Below, piece after piece: positions 18,877 to 27,821 of a DNA stretch of 64,000 bases. The stretch's first letter is position 1; every line of letters begins with the position of its first letter. Source of the DNA: Tepidiforma flava. GTDB taxonomy: Bacteria > Chloroflexota > Dehalococcoidia > Tepidiformales > Tepidiformaceae. Made by a program: the position numbers and the translations under genes. The notes under the pieces were generated by a model, which did not search any database, was not told where the DNA came from, and saw only the letters and a program-made list of their open reading frames with translations. The stretch is from assembly GCF_027594505.1 (NCBI RefSeq), contig NZ_CP115149.1:1255024-1319023 (forward strand), given 5' to 3'.

Positions 18877-20196
18877 GTGTCCGCCGCCGCGCCATCGCTC
18901 CGCTTCGAACGCACGCTCACCTACGCCGCGCGCTTCACCGCGCAAACGTCCCAGAACATCTGGCTCGCCGCGCTCTTCCTCGTCGCGGGCACCAGTTCGA
19001 AGCCCGCGCTCGACCTCTCGAGCCTGTTCATCGCGATGCTCATCCCGTCGATCGTGCTCGGGCTGCCGGGCGGCTCGCTCGCCGACCGGCTCGGGCCGGG
19101 GCGGGGCTACGCCGCCGGCGCGCTGCTCCGGCTGCTGCCGGTGGCGGCAGGCATCTGGTGGCTCGATGGCGGCACCAGCGCGTGGGTGCTCGCCTTCCTC
19201 TACTCCACCGGGTCGCAGGTCTTCACCCCGGCCGAGCTCGCCCTCGTTCGCCCCTTGCAGGACGCGCACGTCGGCCGGGTGCACTCGTGGTTCGCCGCGC
19301 TCCAGTACGCGGGGCAGGGCGCCGGGATGCTCGTGCTCGCCCCCGCGCTCTACTTCCTCGGCGGTCCCACGGCCATGGTCATCGGCGCCGCAGTCGGTTT
19401 GTCCCTCCTCTTCCTCCTGACCGTGGTGCTGGCCGTGCGTGTCGCTCCGCTGGCGCGGGCGTTTGCCGCTGGCAGCGCCCGCGCCGCACTCTCCTTCGGC
19501 GCGACGATGCGGTTCTTCGGCCGCGAATCCATCGCGCGTTACGCCGTCATCGCCCTCGGCCTCAAGATGGTCGTCTCGAAGGGCATCGTCGTCGCGCTCC
19601 CGTTTTACCTCGAGCGCGACCTCGGCCTCGGCTGGGAGGCGATCGCCTTCCTGTTCGTGCCGGGCATCCTCGGCATCCTCGCCGGGCTCTGGTGGTGCAG
19701 CCGCGAGCTGACGCTTGCCCGCGCCCACGAGGTGCTGCGGCTTTCGCTGCTCGGGCTCGTCGCGGCGCTGGCCGCGCTGGCCGCGCTCGATTACGGCATC
19801 ACGGCGGTGGCCCAGTACAGCCACATTCCGCCCGTGGCCCGGCTCGAAGCGCAGATGAACACCACCTTCGCGGTCGCCATCCCGGTCGCCTTCCTCCTCG
19901 GCGCGTCGCTCTCCGGCCTGCTCATCGCCGGGCGGGTGGCGCTCACCGAAACGGCCCCGCCGGGCCAGCACGGCCGCGTCTTCGCCGTGCAGCTCACCAT
20001 CACCGAGACGGCGATTTCGCTGCCGCTCCTCGCGCTCGGCATCGGGACGACCTACGCCGGCGCGCGGGTGACCCTCGCGGCGATGGCCCTCCTCGTCGCC
20101 GGCTTCCTCCTGCTCGCCGAGCTCGACCGCGCCCGCTCGCGCTTCGCCCGGCGCCCGGCGCTCGAACCGGAGCCCGCGCCCTCAGCCGGCGCGTGA
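18877..20196 (+). CDS. Major facilitator superfamily transporter under c-di-AMP riboswitch control
   Basis: 439 residues, 12 predicted membrane segments. MFS features include the loop 2-3 motif GGSLADRLGPGRG (~67-79) and a central cytoplasmic loop after segment 6 (VRVAPLARAFAAGSARAA). The opening SLRFERTLTYAARFTAQTSQ and the final segments resemble drug/metabolite exporters of the MFS_1 group. The substrate is unknown. Start is GTG 18877 with CGGGGGAA 6-12 bases upstream. The riboswitch leader implies control by cyclic di-AMP, a signal tied to osmotic and cell-wall balance; an osmolyte or cell-envelope metabolite substrate is therefore a reasonable guess. Converges on the antiporter gene with a 15-base overlap. 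Confidence 0.85.
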   Translation: MSAAAPSLRFERTLTYAARFTAQTSQNIWLAALFLVAGTSSKPALDLSSLFIAMLIPSIVLGLPGGSLADRLGPGRGYAAGALLRLLPVAAGIWWLDGGTSAWVLAFLYSTGSQVFTPAELALVRPLQDAHVGRVHSWFAALQYAGQGAGMLVLAPALYFLGGPTAMVIGAAVGLSLLFLLTVVLAVRVAPLARAFAAGSARAALSFGATMRFFGRESIARYAVIALGLKMVVSKGIVVALPFYLERDLGLGWEAIAFLFVPGILGILAGLWWCSRELTLARAHEVLRLSLLGLVAALAALAALDYGITAVAQYSHIPPVARLEAQMNTTFAVAIPVAFLLGASLSGLLIAGRVALTETAPPGQHGRVFAVQLTITETAISLPLLALGIGTTYAGARVTLAAMALLVAGFLLLAELDRARSRFARRPALEPEPAPSAGA

Positions 20197-21864
20197 TCGC
20201 ATCCGGGCGAGGATCGCCGCCACCGCCGGCTCCGCGACGCGGAACGCCTTCAGCGTGTGGCGGCTCATCTCCAGCGCCAGCTCCAGCTCGCCCAGCACCG
20301 CCTCATCCGCGCCGTGCTCTTCGAGGAAGGCCCGCTCGCTCTCGCTGTGCGTCCGCACCACGATGTCGATGGCCGGGTTCGCGCCCCGCGCGAAGGTGAC
20401 GATCCGCCGCGCGCTCAGCGGGTCCGGGATGGCGACGACGAGCGCCCGCGCGGTGCGGATGCCGGCCCGTTCGAGCAGCACCGGGTTCGATGCGCTGCCC
20501 TGGAACACCGTGACGCCGTCGCGCCGGAGCGCGGCGACCGTCTCGGCGTCCTGCTCGATGACGACGACCGGGATCGCCTGGTCGCGGATGGCGCGGTGGA
20601 CGACGCGGCCCACGCGGCCGTACCCGGCGAGGATGGCGTGGTTGGCGAGGCCGGGGTCCGGCGCCTCGCCGGGGGGCCGCGCCCGGCCGCGCAGCCGCCG
20701 GTCGAGCGCCCGCCCGAGCGGGTCGGCGGCTGCCAGCACCGCCGGCGAGAGCACCATCGAGGCAGCGGCGGCCGCCAGCATCACCCCGAAGAGCTCGCTC
20801 GAAATCGCGCCCGTATCGGTGCCCAGCCGGGCCAGCAGGAAGCTGAACTCCGCCGACTGCGCCAGCACCGCGCCGGTCAGCACCGCCGTCCGCCCCGGGT
20901 AGCGGAAGGCGAGCGTGATGCCGACCGAAAGCCAGCCCTTGAGCACGACGATCGCCGCCACCGAGAGCAGCAGCAGCGCCGGCGCATCCAGCAGCACGCG
21001 CGGGTCGATGAGCATGCCGACCGAGACGAAGAACAGCCCCGCGAAGATGTCGCGCAGCGGGTTCAGCTGCCCCAGCACCTCGTGCGAGAGGTCGGACCGG
21101 TTGACGAGGATGCCGCCGACGAACGCGCCGAGCGCGATCGAAACGCCGAACAGCTGCGCCAGCAGCGAGATGCCGAGCGCGACGACTACCGCCGAGAGCG
21201 TGAACACCTCCGTGCTGCCCAGCCGGGCGACGAGGTCGAAGAAGCGCGGCAGCAGCACGAAGCCGGCCGGGATGACGATCGCAAGGTAGAGCACGGCCAG
21301 CCCGACCGCCCGCAGGAGGTCGCCCGCGAGCGAGGCCGTGCTGCCGTCCTCCGCCAGCACCGTCAGGATGACGACGAGGATGATGGTGCTGAAGTCCTGC
21401 ACGGTGGACCACGCCAGCGCCACCCGCGCATGGAGCGATTCGATTTCGCCCCGGTCGGCGAGCACCTTCGAGAGCACCGTGCTGGAGGAGTTCGAGACGA
21501 CCGCGCCGAGGAAGAGCGCCGGCAGCCACCCCAGCCCCGCGAGCATGCCGAGGCCCGTGACCGCCCCGAGGGTGATGACGACCTGCGCGCCGCCGCCCAG
21601 CAGCGCGATGCCGCCCACCCGCCGCACATCCCGGAAGGAGAGCTGCAGGCCGATGGCGAACATCAGCAGCACGACGCCGATATCGGCGAGGTCCTCGACC
21701 GTCGGGATATCGGCCACGAAGCCGGGCGTGTGCGGCCCGATCGCCATCCCGGCCACGAGGTAGCCGAGGATGACCGACTGGCGCAGGAGGCTCGCGCCGA
21801 GCGCGCCGATGCCGGCAGCCGCAAGGGCGGCAGCGAGGGTGACGTAGAGACCGCTGTCGTCCAG
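20182..21864 (-). CDS. Kef-type monovalent cation:proton antiporter (CPA2) with RCK/TrkA-N domain; probable CTG start
   Basis: 560 residues from CTG 21864. CPA2 membrane domain (~1-390) with VLLMFAIGLQLSFRDVR, SNSSSTVLSKVLADRGE, VQDFSTIILVVIL and SIALGAFVGGILVNRSD, then a cytosolic nucleotide-binding RCK domain beginning AILAGYGRVGRVVHRAI. Family role: K+ or Na+ exchange for H+. The first ATG (21756) would cut off the first TM, but the frame reads upstream as DDSGLYVTLAAALAAAGIGA to RQSVILGYLVAGMAIGP, a normal CPA2 N-terminus. No in-frame ATG, GTG or TTG precedes it; CTG has GAGGAG 8 bases upstream. Confidence 0.9.
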   Translation of the reverse strand: MDDSGLYVTLAAALAAAGIGALGASLLRQSVILGYLVAGMAIGPHTPGFVADIPTVEDLADIGVVLLMFAIGLQLSFRDVRRVGGIALLGGGAQVVITLGAVTGLGMLAGLGWLPALFLGAVVSNSSSTVLSKVLADRGEIESLHARVALAWSTVQDFSTIILVVILTVLAEDGSTASLAGDLLRAVGLAVLYLAIVIPAGFVLLPRFFDLVARLGSTEVFTLSAVVVALGISLLAQLFGVSIALGAFVGGILVNRSDLSHEVLGQLNPLRDIFAGLFFVSVGMLIDPRVLLDAPALLLLSVAAIVVLKGWLSVGITLAFRYPGRTAVLTGAVLAQSAEFSFLLARLGTDTGAISSELFGVMLAAAAASMVLSPAVLAAADPLGRALDRRLRGRARPPGEAPDPGLANHAILAGYGRVGRVVHRAIRDQAIPVVVIEQDAETVAALRRDGVTVFQGSASNPVLLERAGIRTARALVVAIPDPLSARRIVTFARGANPAIDIVVRTHSESERAFLEEHGADEAVLGELELALEMSRHTLKAFRVAEPAVAAILARMRSRAG

Positions 21865-21934
21865 GACGGCAACTCCTCGGGGATGGATGCGGGGGCAGGG
21901 GAAGCGGGGGCGCGCTCGAGGGAAGCGCCCTCCC

Positions 21935-21940
21935 AGTATA
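21935..21940 (-). promoter_or_regulatory. -10 box of the Kef-type antiporter gene
   Basis: TATACT on the minus strand, giving a predicted transcript start near 21928 and a leader of ~64 bases to the CTG start at 21864. No good -35 was seen. It supports an N-terminus upstream of ATG 21756. Confidence 0.45.
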
Positions 21941-21987
21941 CACGCCGGTCGAACTGATGCTCCGGATTTCCAGAAACGCCGTTCGCC

Positions 21988-22821
21988 TTATGCCCCGGCG
22001 AGGAACGGCGCGACCGCGGCGATGAAGCCCAGCGGGCGCTCCAGCGGAATCGAATGCCCGGCCCCGGGCACCGTCACCAGCCGGCAATCCGGGATGACCG
22101 CGGCCATCCGCTCGGCCACCCCGGGCGCGAGCACGTCGCTCCGCTCGCCGCGCACCAGCAGCGTCGGCGCCTGGATGTTCGCCAGCTCCCGCCACGAAGC
22201 TTCCGGGTCCGGCCGGCTGATCGGCCGGCTCCCGTCCCGGTACGCCCGGTCGTAGCGGAACGTCCACGTCCCGTCCTCCAGCCGGAGGAGGTTGTGGAGC
22301 GTCCGGTGGCGCGCCTCGGCGGGGTCGGCGTTCGGGTTCGCCTGCAGCGCCCGCTCGATGGCCTCCTCCGGCGTCGCGAAGACATCCGGCGCGCGCACGC
22401 CGGCCTGGATGCGGGCCGCCCCCGCGCCGTGGATCTCCGGCCCGATATCGACGATGACGAGCCGCTCCACCCCTCCCGGGTAGCGGGCGGCGTAGAGGTA
22501 GGCGTTCCGGCCGCCCATCGAGAGGCCGAGGAGCGCGAACCGCTCGAGCCCGAGGCAGCGGACGAAGGCGCGCACGTCCTCCACCATGGCGTCGGCGGAG
22601 GAATCATCGCTCCACGCGCTTTCGCCGTGGCCCCGCTGGTCGAGCGCGTAGACGTGCCAGCCCGGCTGCATCGCCGCCGCGAAGGTGTCCCACGAGCGGG
22701 CATGGCCCGTAAAGCCGTGGAGCAGCACGAGCGCCGGCTTTCCGGGGCTCGGCCATTCGCGGTAGTGGAAGCGAAGCCCCCGCAGGAGCGCGTACTGGTC
22801 GATGGGCGGCGGCAGCGGCAT
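21988..22821 (-). CDS. Alpha/beta-hydrolase
   Basis: 277 residues. Classical hydrolase fold: LVLLHGFTGHARSWD (oxyanion region, ~32-46), VYALDQRGHGESAW, nucleophile elbow ALLGLSMGGRNAYLY (Ser ~108), acid in LLVRGERSDVLAPG, and His in VPGAGHSIPLERP. No signal peptide, so cytoplasmic. The sequence resembles small-ester or dienelactone/C-C hydrolase-like enzymes, but the lid region gives no substrate clue. Start ATG 22821 gives a normal family N-terminus; the open frame continues upstream only as an antisense shadow of the divergent acyl-CoA synthetase gene, 111 bases away. Confidence 0.85.
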   Translation of the reverse strand: MPLPPPIDQYALLRGLRFHYREWPSPGKPALVLLHGFTGHARSWDTFAAAMQPGWHVYALDQRGHGESAWSDDSSADAMVEDVRAFVRCLGLERFALLGLSMGGRNAYLYAARYPGGVERLVIVDIGPEIHGAGAARIQAGVRAPDVFATPEEAIERALQANPNADPAEARHRTLHNLLRLEDGTWTFRYDRAYRDGSRPISRPDPEASWRELANIQAPTLLVRGERSDVLAPGVAERMAAVIPDCRLVTVPGAGHSIPLERPLGFIAAVAPFLAGA

Positions 22822-22920
22822 GGGCGGTTCGAACCCCCGTTCGTCGAAGTCGTGTGCAGCAGGTGGTGCGGACTCTACCCCGCCCGCAGCCCGCTGCAAC
22901 CCCGCAAGCCGCCCCTCCCG

Positions 22921-22926
22921 TACAAT
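22921..22926 (+). promoter_or_regulatory. TACAAT box directly upstream of the CoA-ligase-like gene
   Basis: TACAAT (5 of 6 to TATAAT) 6 bases before GTG 22933, with no Shine-Dalgarno sequence possible. It predicts a leaderless mRNA. Confidence 0.5.
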
Positions 22927-22932
22927 CCCCGC

Positions 22933-24369
22933 GTGAGCCGCTTCGACCGCACGCCCGACCTCGACCTCCTCTTCCGCCCCCGCGCCGTCGCCGTCGCCGG
23001 CGCTTCGACGAACGTCGACAGCCCCGGCCATGACTACCTCGAAGCGATCAAGCGGCAGGGCTTCACCGGCCCCATCTACCCCATCAACCCGAAGGCCGAC
23101 GAAGTCGCCGGCCTGAAGGCCTACCCCGCCCTCCGCGCGGTGCCGGGGCAGGTCGACCTCGTCATCTCCTGCGTGCCTGCGCCCGCCGTGCCCGACCTCG
23201 TGGAGCAGTGCGGCGAGAAGGGCGTGCGCTTCCTCCACCTCTTCACCGGCCGCTTCAGCGAAACCGGCGATGCGGAAGCCGCGCGGCTCGAACAGGAGAT
23301 CGCCCGCCGCGCGGCAGAGCTCGGCGTCCGCATCCTCGGCCCCAACGGCATGGGGCTCTACCACCCGGCGGGCGGCCTCTCCTTTCGGCCCGACCTGCCG
23401 GCGGACCGGGGCGGCGTCGCCTTCCTCAGCCAGTCCGGCAACAACGCCGTCGAAGTGATCACCCGCGGCAACGCGCGGGGCCTCGCGTTCGGCAAAGTCG
23501 TGAACTACGGCAACGGCCTCGATATCACGCCCGGCGAACTGCTCCGCTACCTCGCCGACGACCCGGAGACGGCCGTCGTCGGCGCCTACGTGGAGGGTGT
23601 GCCGGACGGCCGCGGCTTCTTCGAAGGGCTCCGCGCCGCCGCCGCCCGCAAACCGGTGATCATCCACAAGGCGGGCCGGACGCGCGCCGGCGCCCGCTCC
23701 GCCGCCTCCCACACCGCCGCCCTCGCCGGCCAGGCCGAGCTCTGGAGCACCGTCCTCCGGCAGGCCGGCGCCATCGAAGCCCGCAACCAGGAGCAGCTGC
23801 TCGACCTCATGGTCGGGGCTGCCCTGCTCGGCGCGCCGGCCGGCCGCCGCATCGCCATCGTCGGCGGCGGCGGGGGCCGCTCCGTCCAGTCGGCCGATGC
23901 CGCCGAGGAGAACGGCTTCGACGTCGTGCCGCTGCCGGGTGCGGTCCGCGAACGGGTCCGCGAGCGCGCCCCGATGCTCGCCGACTGGGTCGGCAACCCG
24001 GTCGACCAGTCGATCCTCGCCGGCTCCGGCCTCTCCTCGAACGGCCTGCTCGAGCTCATGCTCGAAGGCGACCACTACGACCTCGCCATCGCCAACGTCG
24101 GCGAGGACTGGTTCTTCGGCCGGCCCGACGCCGCCGAGCGGCTCAAGCACGCCTGCGGCCGGCTCGCCGCCATCGCCGCCGGCAGCGCGAAGCCGGTCGC
24201 CGTCGTCCTCGGCCCGACGGAGACCCGCAACCGGGAGCACCGCGCCCTCGTCGATGAGGTGCGCGACGACTTCGTTGCGAAGGGCATCGCCGTCTTCCCC
24301 AGCGTGGAGCGCGCTGCCTTCGCCCTCGGCCGCCTCGCAGCATGGAAGGAGCAGCGCGATGCCCGGTGA
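22933..24369 (+). CDS. NDP-forming acyl-CoA synthetase alpha-type protein (CoA-binding + succinyl-CoA-ligase-like domains)
   Basis: 478 residues. Order: CoA-binding Rossmann domain (~12-135; AVAVAGASTNVDSPGHDYLE, YPINPKADEVAGLKAYP), then succinyl-CoA-synthetase-like flavodoxin domains (~145-460) with GGVAFLSQSGNNAVEV, PVIIHKAGRTRAGARSAASH and the SHTAALAG stretch holding the family's phospho-His. The ATP-grasp (beta) domain is absent, and no beta-subunit gene adjoins, so it is either half of a split enzyme or an acyl-CoA-binding protein with altered function. GTG start follows a TACAAT box by 6 bases. Overlaps the methyltransferase start by 11 bases. Confidence 0.82.
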   Translation: MSRFDRTPDLDLLFRPRAVAVAGASTNVDSPGHDYLEAIKRQGFTGPIYPINPKADEVAGLKAYPALRAVPGQVDLVISCVPAPAVPDLVEQCGEKGVRFLHLFTGRFSETGDAEAARLEQEIARRAAELGVRILGPNGMGLYHPAGGLSFRPDLPADRGGVAFLSQSGNNAVEVITRGNARGLAFGKVVNYGNGLDITPGELLRYLADDPETAVVGAYVEGVPDGRGFFEGLRAAAARKPVIIHKAGRTRAGARSAASHTAALAGQAELWSTVLRQAGAIEARNQEQLLDLMVGAALLGAPAGRRIAIVGGGGGRSVQSADAAEENGFDVVPLPGAVRERVRERAPMLADWVGNPVDQSILAGSGLSSNGLLELMLEGDHYDLAIANVGEDWFFGRPDAAERLKHACGRLAAIAAGSAKPVAVVLGPTETRNREHRALVDEVRDDFVAKGIAVFPSVERAAFALGRLAAWKEQRDAR

Positions 24370-25159
24370 CGATGAGCAGGTCCGCTCCCACTACCACGGG
24401 GAGCAGCTCGCCGAGCGGATGCTTGCGGCGCTCCGGAACGCCGGGCTCGAACCGTCGCCCGAGACGCTCGCCCCGGCCGACCAGTTCCATTCGTACGGCC
24501 ACCGCGCCACGCGTGACCTCGCGGCGGCGGCCGGCCTCCAGCCCGGCGAGCGGGTGCTCGACCTCGGCTGCGGGCTCGGCGGCCCGGCGCGGATGATCGC
24601 TGCAGAGGTCGGCTGCCGCGTCACTGGCATCGACCTTTCGCCGGAGTTCATCCGCTCGGCGCGCATCCTCGCCGAGGCCTGCGGCCTCGCGGACCGGTGC
24701 GAGTTCATCGAAGGCACCTGCCTCGCGCTCCCGTTCGAAGATGCGAGCTTCGACGCCGTCATCACCCAGCACGTGGTGATGAACATCGCCGACCGCGCCC
24801 GGTTTTGGGCGGAGGCGTTCCGCGTGCTCCGGCCGGGCGGCCGGTTCGCCTGCTTCGACATCATCCGGGGGCCGAACCCGGCGCCGCTCGCCTTCCCGCT
24901 GCCGTGGGCGCGCGAGGCGGCCATCAGCCATCTGCTCGGCGAGGAATCGACGCGGCAGGGCCTCGAGGCGGCCGGCTTCCGGGCCGAGCGGTGGGAGGTC
25001 GTGCCCCCGCCGCCGCCGGCGGTGTTCCCGCCGGGCCGGCCGCTCTCGCTCGCGCTCACCGCCGGGGCCGATTTCCCCGAGCGGGTGCGCAACGCGGAGG
25101 CCGCCCTCATCGATGGGCGGCTCAACCTCCTCCTCGCCGTCCTCCGGAAACCGGCCTAG
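24359..25159 (+). CDS. SAM-dependent methyltransferase (class I)
   Basis: 266 residues. SAM motif I is VLDLGCGLGGPARMIA (~62-77), followed by GIDLSPEFIRSARILAEACG (acidic ribose-binding position), ALPFEDASFDAVITQHVVMN (motif for the adenine/acceptor side) and FRVLRPGGRFACFDI. This is the UbiE/sarcosine-glycine-methyltransferase-like group. The substrate is unknown; the DQFHSYGHRATRDLA region before motif I resembles small-molecule methyltransferases. ATG lies inside the 3' end of the previous gene and has AGGAG 9-13 bases upstream, so the pair is one operon. Confidence 0.85.
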   Translation: MPGDDEQVRSHYHGEQLAERMLAALRNAGLEPSPETLAPADQFHSYGHRATRDLAAAAGLQPGERVLDLGCGLGGPARMIAAEVGCRVTGIDLSPEFIRSARILAEACGLADRCEFIEGTCLALPFEDASFDAVITQHVVMNIADRARFWAEAFRVLRPGGRFACFDIIRGPNPAPLAFPLPWAREAAISHLLGEESTRQGLEAAGFRAERWEVVPPPPPAVFPPGRPLSLALTAGADFPERVRNAEAALIDGRLNLLLAVLRKPA

Positions 25160-25217
25160 CTCGCGCAGAAGTCCTGCCCGGCGGACACTTGGGGAATCCC
25201 CGTTTGCCGTGGTGCCG

Positions 25218-26585
25218 ATGCCGGATTCCGTCGAACCCCGCCCGATGGTCCTCCGCACCTTCCGCATCCGCACGAGCAACCATGTCGGGGTGCTCGCCCG
25301 CGTGCTCGCCATCCTCGCCGAGCACGGCGCCTCCGTCGGCGACCTGCGGACCGTCTTCATGGGCCCCCTCAGCCGGGTGCGCGATATCGAAGTCGGCTTT
25401 GCCGAGGCCGCCGAGATCGCTGCTGCCGCCCGCGCGATCGACGCCACCGGCGAAGCCCACGTCCTCGAAATCCGCGACGACGTCCTCGACCTCCACGTCG
25501 GCGGGAAGCTCGTCATCCGCTCCCGGCAGCCGATCGCCAGCGAAGCCGACCTCCGCCGCGTCTACACCCCCGGCGTGGGCGAAGTGGCGCGCCGCATCGC
25601 GGAGGAGCCCGGGCTGGCCGACCACTACACGATGCGGGCGAGCACCGTCGCCATCGTCTCCGACGGGACGGCCATCCTCGGGCTCGGCAACCTCGGCCCG
25701 CTCGCGGCCCTGCCGGTGCTCGAAGGCAAGGCCGCGATCCTCGCTGACCTCGTCGAGGTGAACTGCGTGCCGCTCGCGGCGCCGGCGGTGCAGCCGGGCG
25801 AGCTGGTCCGCGCCGTCGCCACGCTCTCGCACGGCTTCGGGCTCGTGCTGCTGGAGGACATCGCCGCGCCGCGCTGCTTCGAGGTCGAAGCCGGTCTGCG
25901 CGCGGCGGGTGTCCCGGTCTTCCACGATGACCAGCACGGGACGGCCGCCGTCGTGCTCGCCGCCGTCATCGGCGCAGCGGGGCTGGGCGGGCTGGACCTC
26001 GCCCGCTGCCGGGTCGGCTGCATCGGCCTCGGCGCGGCTGGCAGCGCCATCGCCCGGGCCCTGATGGACTACCTCGGCCGGCCGGTGTTCGGCGCCGACC
26101 TCGATGCCGGCGCCCTCGAACGGTTCCGCAGCGCGGGCGGCGAGCCGTCCGACCTCGCCGCCATCATGGCGACCTGCGACCTCGTCGTGGCGACGACGGG
26201 GCGGCCCGGCCTCATCGCGCCCGAGATGGTGCGGCCGGGGCAGGTCATCCTCGCGCTTTCGAACCCGGTCCCGGAAATCGAGCGGGATGCCGCCATGGCT
26301 GCGGGCGCTGCGCTGGCCACCGATGGGCGTGCGACGAACAACATGCTCGCCTTCCCCGGCCTCTGCCGGGGCGGGCTGGACAGCGGCATCCGGCGCTTCG
26401 AGCCCGCCGTCTTCCGCGCGGCGGCCGAGGCAATCGTCGCCAGCGCGCCGCCCGGCCAGCTGCTGCCGGCGCCGCTCGACCGGGCAGTCCACCGGCGGGT
26501 GGCCCGGGCCGTCGCGCTCGCCGCCGCCCGGGAGGGGCTGGCGACGCGCGAACTCCCGCCGGATTACATGCTCGAAGGACGCTGA
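25218..26585 (+). CDS. NAD(P)-malic enzyme with N-terminal ACT domain
   Basis: 455 residues. An ACT-like regulatory domain (~10-90; RIRTSNHVGVLARVLAILAE) precedes the malic enzyme. Catalytic region: RRVYTPGVGEVARRI (Tyr), PVLEGKAAILADLVEVN (Lys), LLLEDIAAPRCFE and PVFHDDQHGTAAV (metal and substrate acids), then the dinucleotide site CIGLGAAGSAIARALMDY. It oxidatively decarboxylates malate to pyruvate. ACT domains bind amino acids or other small ligands, so allosteric control is likely. ATG 25218 was chosen; ATG 25245 is also possible. It overlaps the convergent lipase gene by 22 bases. Confidence 0.9.
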   Translation: MPDSVEPRPMVLRTFRIRTSNHVGVLARVLAILAEHGASVGDLRTVFMGPLSRVRDIEVGFAEAAEIAAAARAIDATGEAHVLEIRDDVLDLHVGGKLVIRSRQPIASEADLRRVYTPGVGEVARRIAEEPGLADHYTMRASTVAIVSDGTAILGLGNLGPLAALPVLEGKAAILADLVEVNCVPLAAPAVQPGELVRAVATLSHGFGLVLLEDIAAPRCFEVEAGLRAAGVPVFHDDQHGTAAVVLAAVIGAAGLGGLDLARCRVGCIGLGAAGSAIARALMDYLGRPVFGADLDAGALERFRSAGGEPSDLAAIMATCDLVVATTGRPGLIAPEMVRPGQVILALSNPVPEIERDAAMAAGAALATDGRATNNMLAFPGLCRGGLDSGIRRFEPAVFRAAAEAIVASAPPGQLLPAPLDRAVHRRVARAVALAAAREGLATRELPPDYMLEGR

Positions 26586-27709
26586 CGCCGCCGCCTGCCG
26601 GCAAGCCCGCCCGCGGCGAGCAGCGCGCCTGCCAGCACGGCGAGGACGGCGAGCGCGCTCCCCGGCATCCCGTCCCGGGCTGGCGGCGCGCCCTCCCCGG
26701 CGGCCGGCGGCCGCGGCGTCGGAGCAGGCGCATCGCCCGCCGCGTAGGCGGCCAGCGGCGGCTCGGCGGTGAGCGGCGGCGCAGCGAAGATCCGCGCCGT
26801 CGCGAGGTTCGTCAGCTCCGCGGCCTTCGCCTCCGCAGTGGCTGCCGTCACGCCCGGCACGAACGTCCCGCAGACGCTGCTGGAGACCCGCGCCGCGTCG
26901 CCCGCGCCCGGCCGCAGGAGCGCGTCGCGCACGAGCGCATACACCGCGCCGTCGGCCGGGAAGCCGATGTGCGCCAGCCGGCTTGCCGGGCAGAGCGATT
27001 GCACCTCGATGTTCGCCGCGCTCGCCCCCGGCGCCGGCTTCAGGGATGAGCGGTCCGCCGGCGGAACGACCACGCCATCGTCCCGCGAATAGATGTTCGT
27101 GTAGTCGATGCCCGCGACGGTTTCGCCGCCGGCGTTGACTGCGCGGATGAGCCGCGAGCCCGGCACCATCTGCCAGATGCTCGCCGCGCACGCCCCCGCG
27201 GCCTGGCAGATGGCGGCGGCGCTGTCTGCGCCGTGGTGCGCCGGGGCGAGCCCGATGACGTCCGACACCATCGGCCGGATGTCCGGCCAGTACTTCAGCG
27301 CCCAGCGGATATCGAGCCCGCCCTGGCTGTAGCCGATGAGCGCTACCTTTTGCCCGGTCGCCGCGTGCATCGTGCGCACGGCATGGACGATGCGCCCCGC
27401 CGAAACCTGGATGTCGCCCATGCCGTACTCCGCCATATCGACCGTGCAGACGGCGAAGCCCTCGGCCTCGAGCGCCGGCCGGTAGCTCCAGTCCCAATTT
27501 TCAGGGCCGCTGAGCCCCGTCCCGGGCACGAGGAGCACCGGCCCGAGCGGGCTGCGGCCGAGGTTCGGCGGGCAGTGGAGCGCGGCCTGCAGCGTCGCCG
27601 CCGGCTCCGGCAGCGCCGGGCCCGGCGCCTGCGCCCGTGCCGGCATCCCCGCAGCCAGCAACGCAGCGATCACGAGCGCCCCGGTCAGGGGCGCGACCCA
27701 TCGCGTCAT
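26564..27709 (-). CDS. Secreted, membrane-anchored lipase of the Candida antarctica lipase B-like family
   Basis: 381 residues. Signal peptide WVAPLTGALVIAALLAAG ending at MPARAQA. The catalytic domain (~40-300) has LLVPGTGLSGPENWDW (oxyanion side), the nucleophile elbow VALIGYSQGGLDIRWAL (Ser), VIGLAPAHHGADS, DGVVVPPADR (candidate acid) and a late His (SRLAHIGF). The PGTG and SQGG-x-[DV]-x2-W blocks match CalB-like lipases (family knowledge). A Pro/Thr linker leads to a C-terminal TM (ALAVLAVLAGALLAAGGLAG) and RRRRQR, so it is tethered at the cell surface. Strong GGAGGTG 7 bases before ATG 27709. Confidence 0.85.
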   Translation of the reverse strand: MTRWVAPLTGALVIAALLAAGMPARAQAPGPALPEPAATLQAALHCPPNLGRSPLGPVLLVPGTGLSGPENWDWSYRPALEAEGFAVCTVDMAEYGMGDIQVSAGRIVHAVRTMHAATGQKVALIGYSQGGLDIRWALKYWPDIRPMVSDVIGLAPAHHGADSAAAICQAAGACAASIWQMVPGSRLIRAVNAGGETVAGIDYTNIYSRDDGVVVPPADRSSLKPAPGASAANIEVQSLCPASRLAHIGFPADGAVYALVRDALLRPGAGDAARVSSSVCGTFVPGVTAATAEAKAAELTNLATARIFAAPPLTAEPPLAAYAAGDAPAPTPRPPAAGEGAPPARDGMPGSALAVLAVLAGALLAAGGLAGRRRRQRPSSM

Positions 27710-27821
27710 GGTCGTCACCTCCAGCAGTCGTTCGGGGCGGCCGGAGCGTACGGCTCCGCGGCCGCCCTCCGCAAGCCCCCCGATTGACCGCCCGGCCCCC
27801 GCGGCCTGACGATCGAACTGG

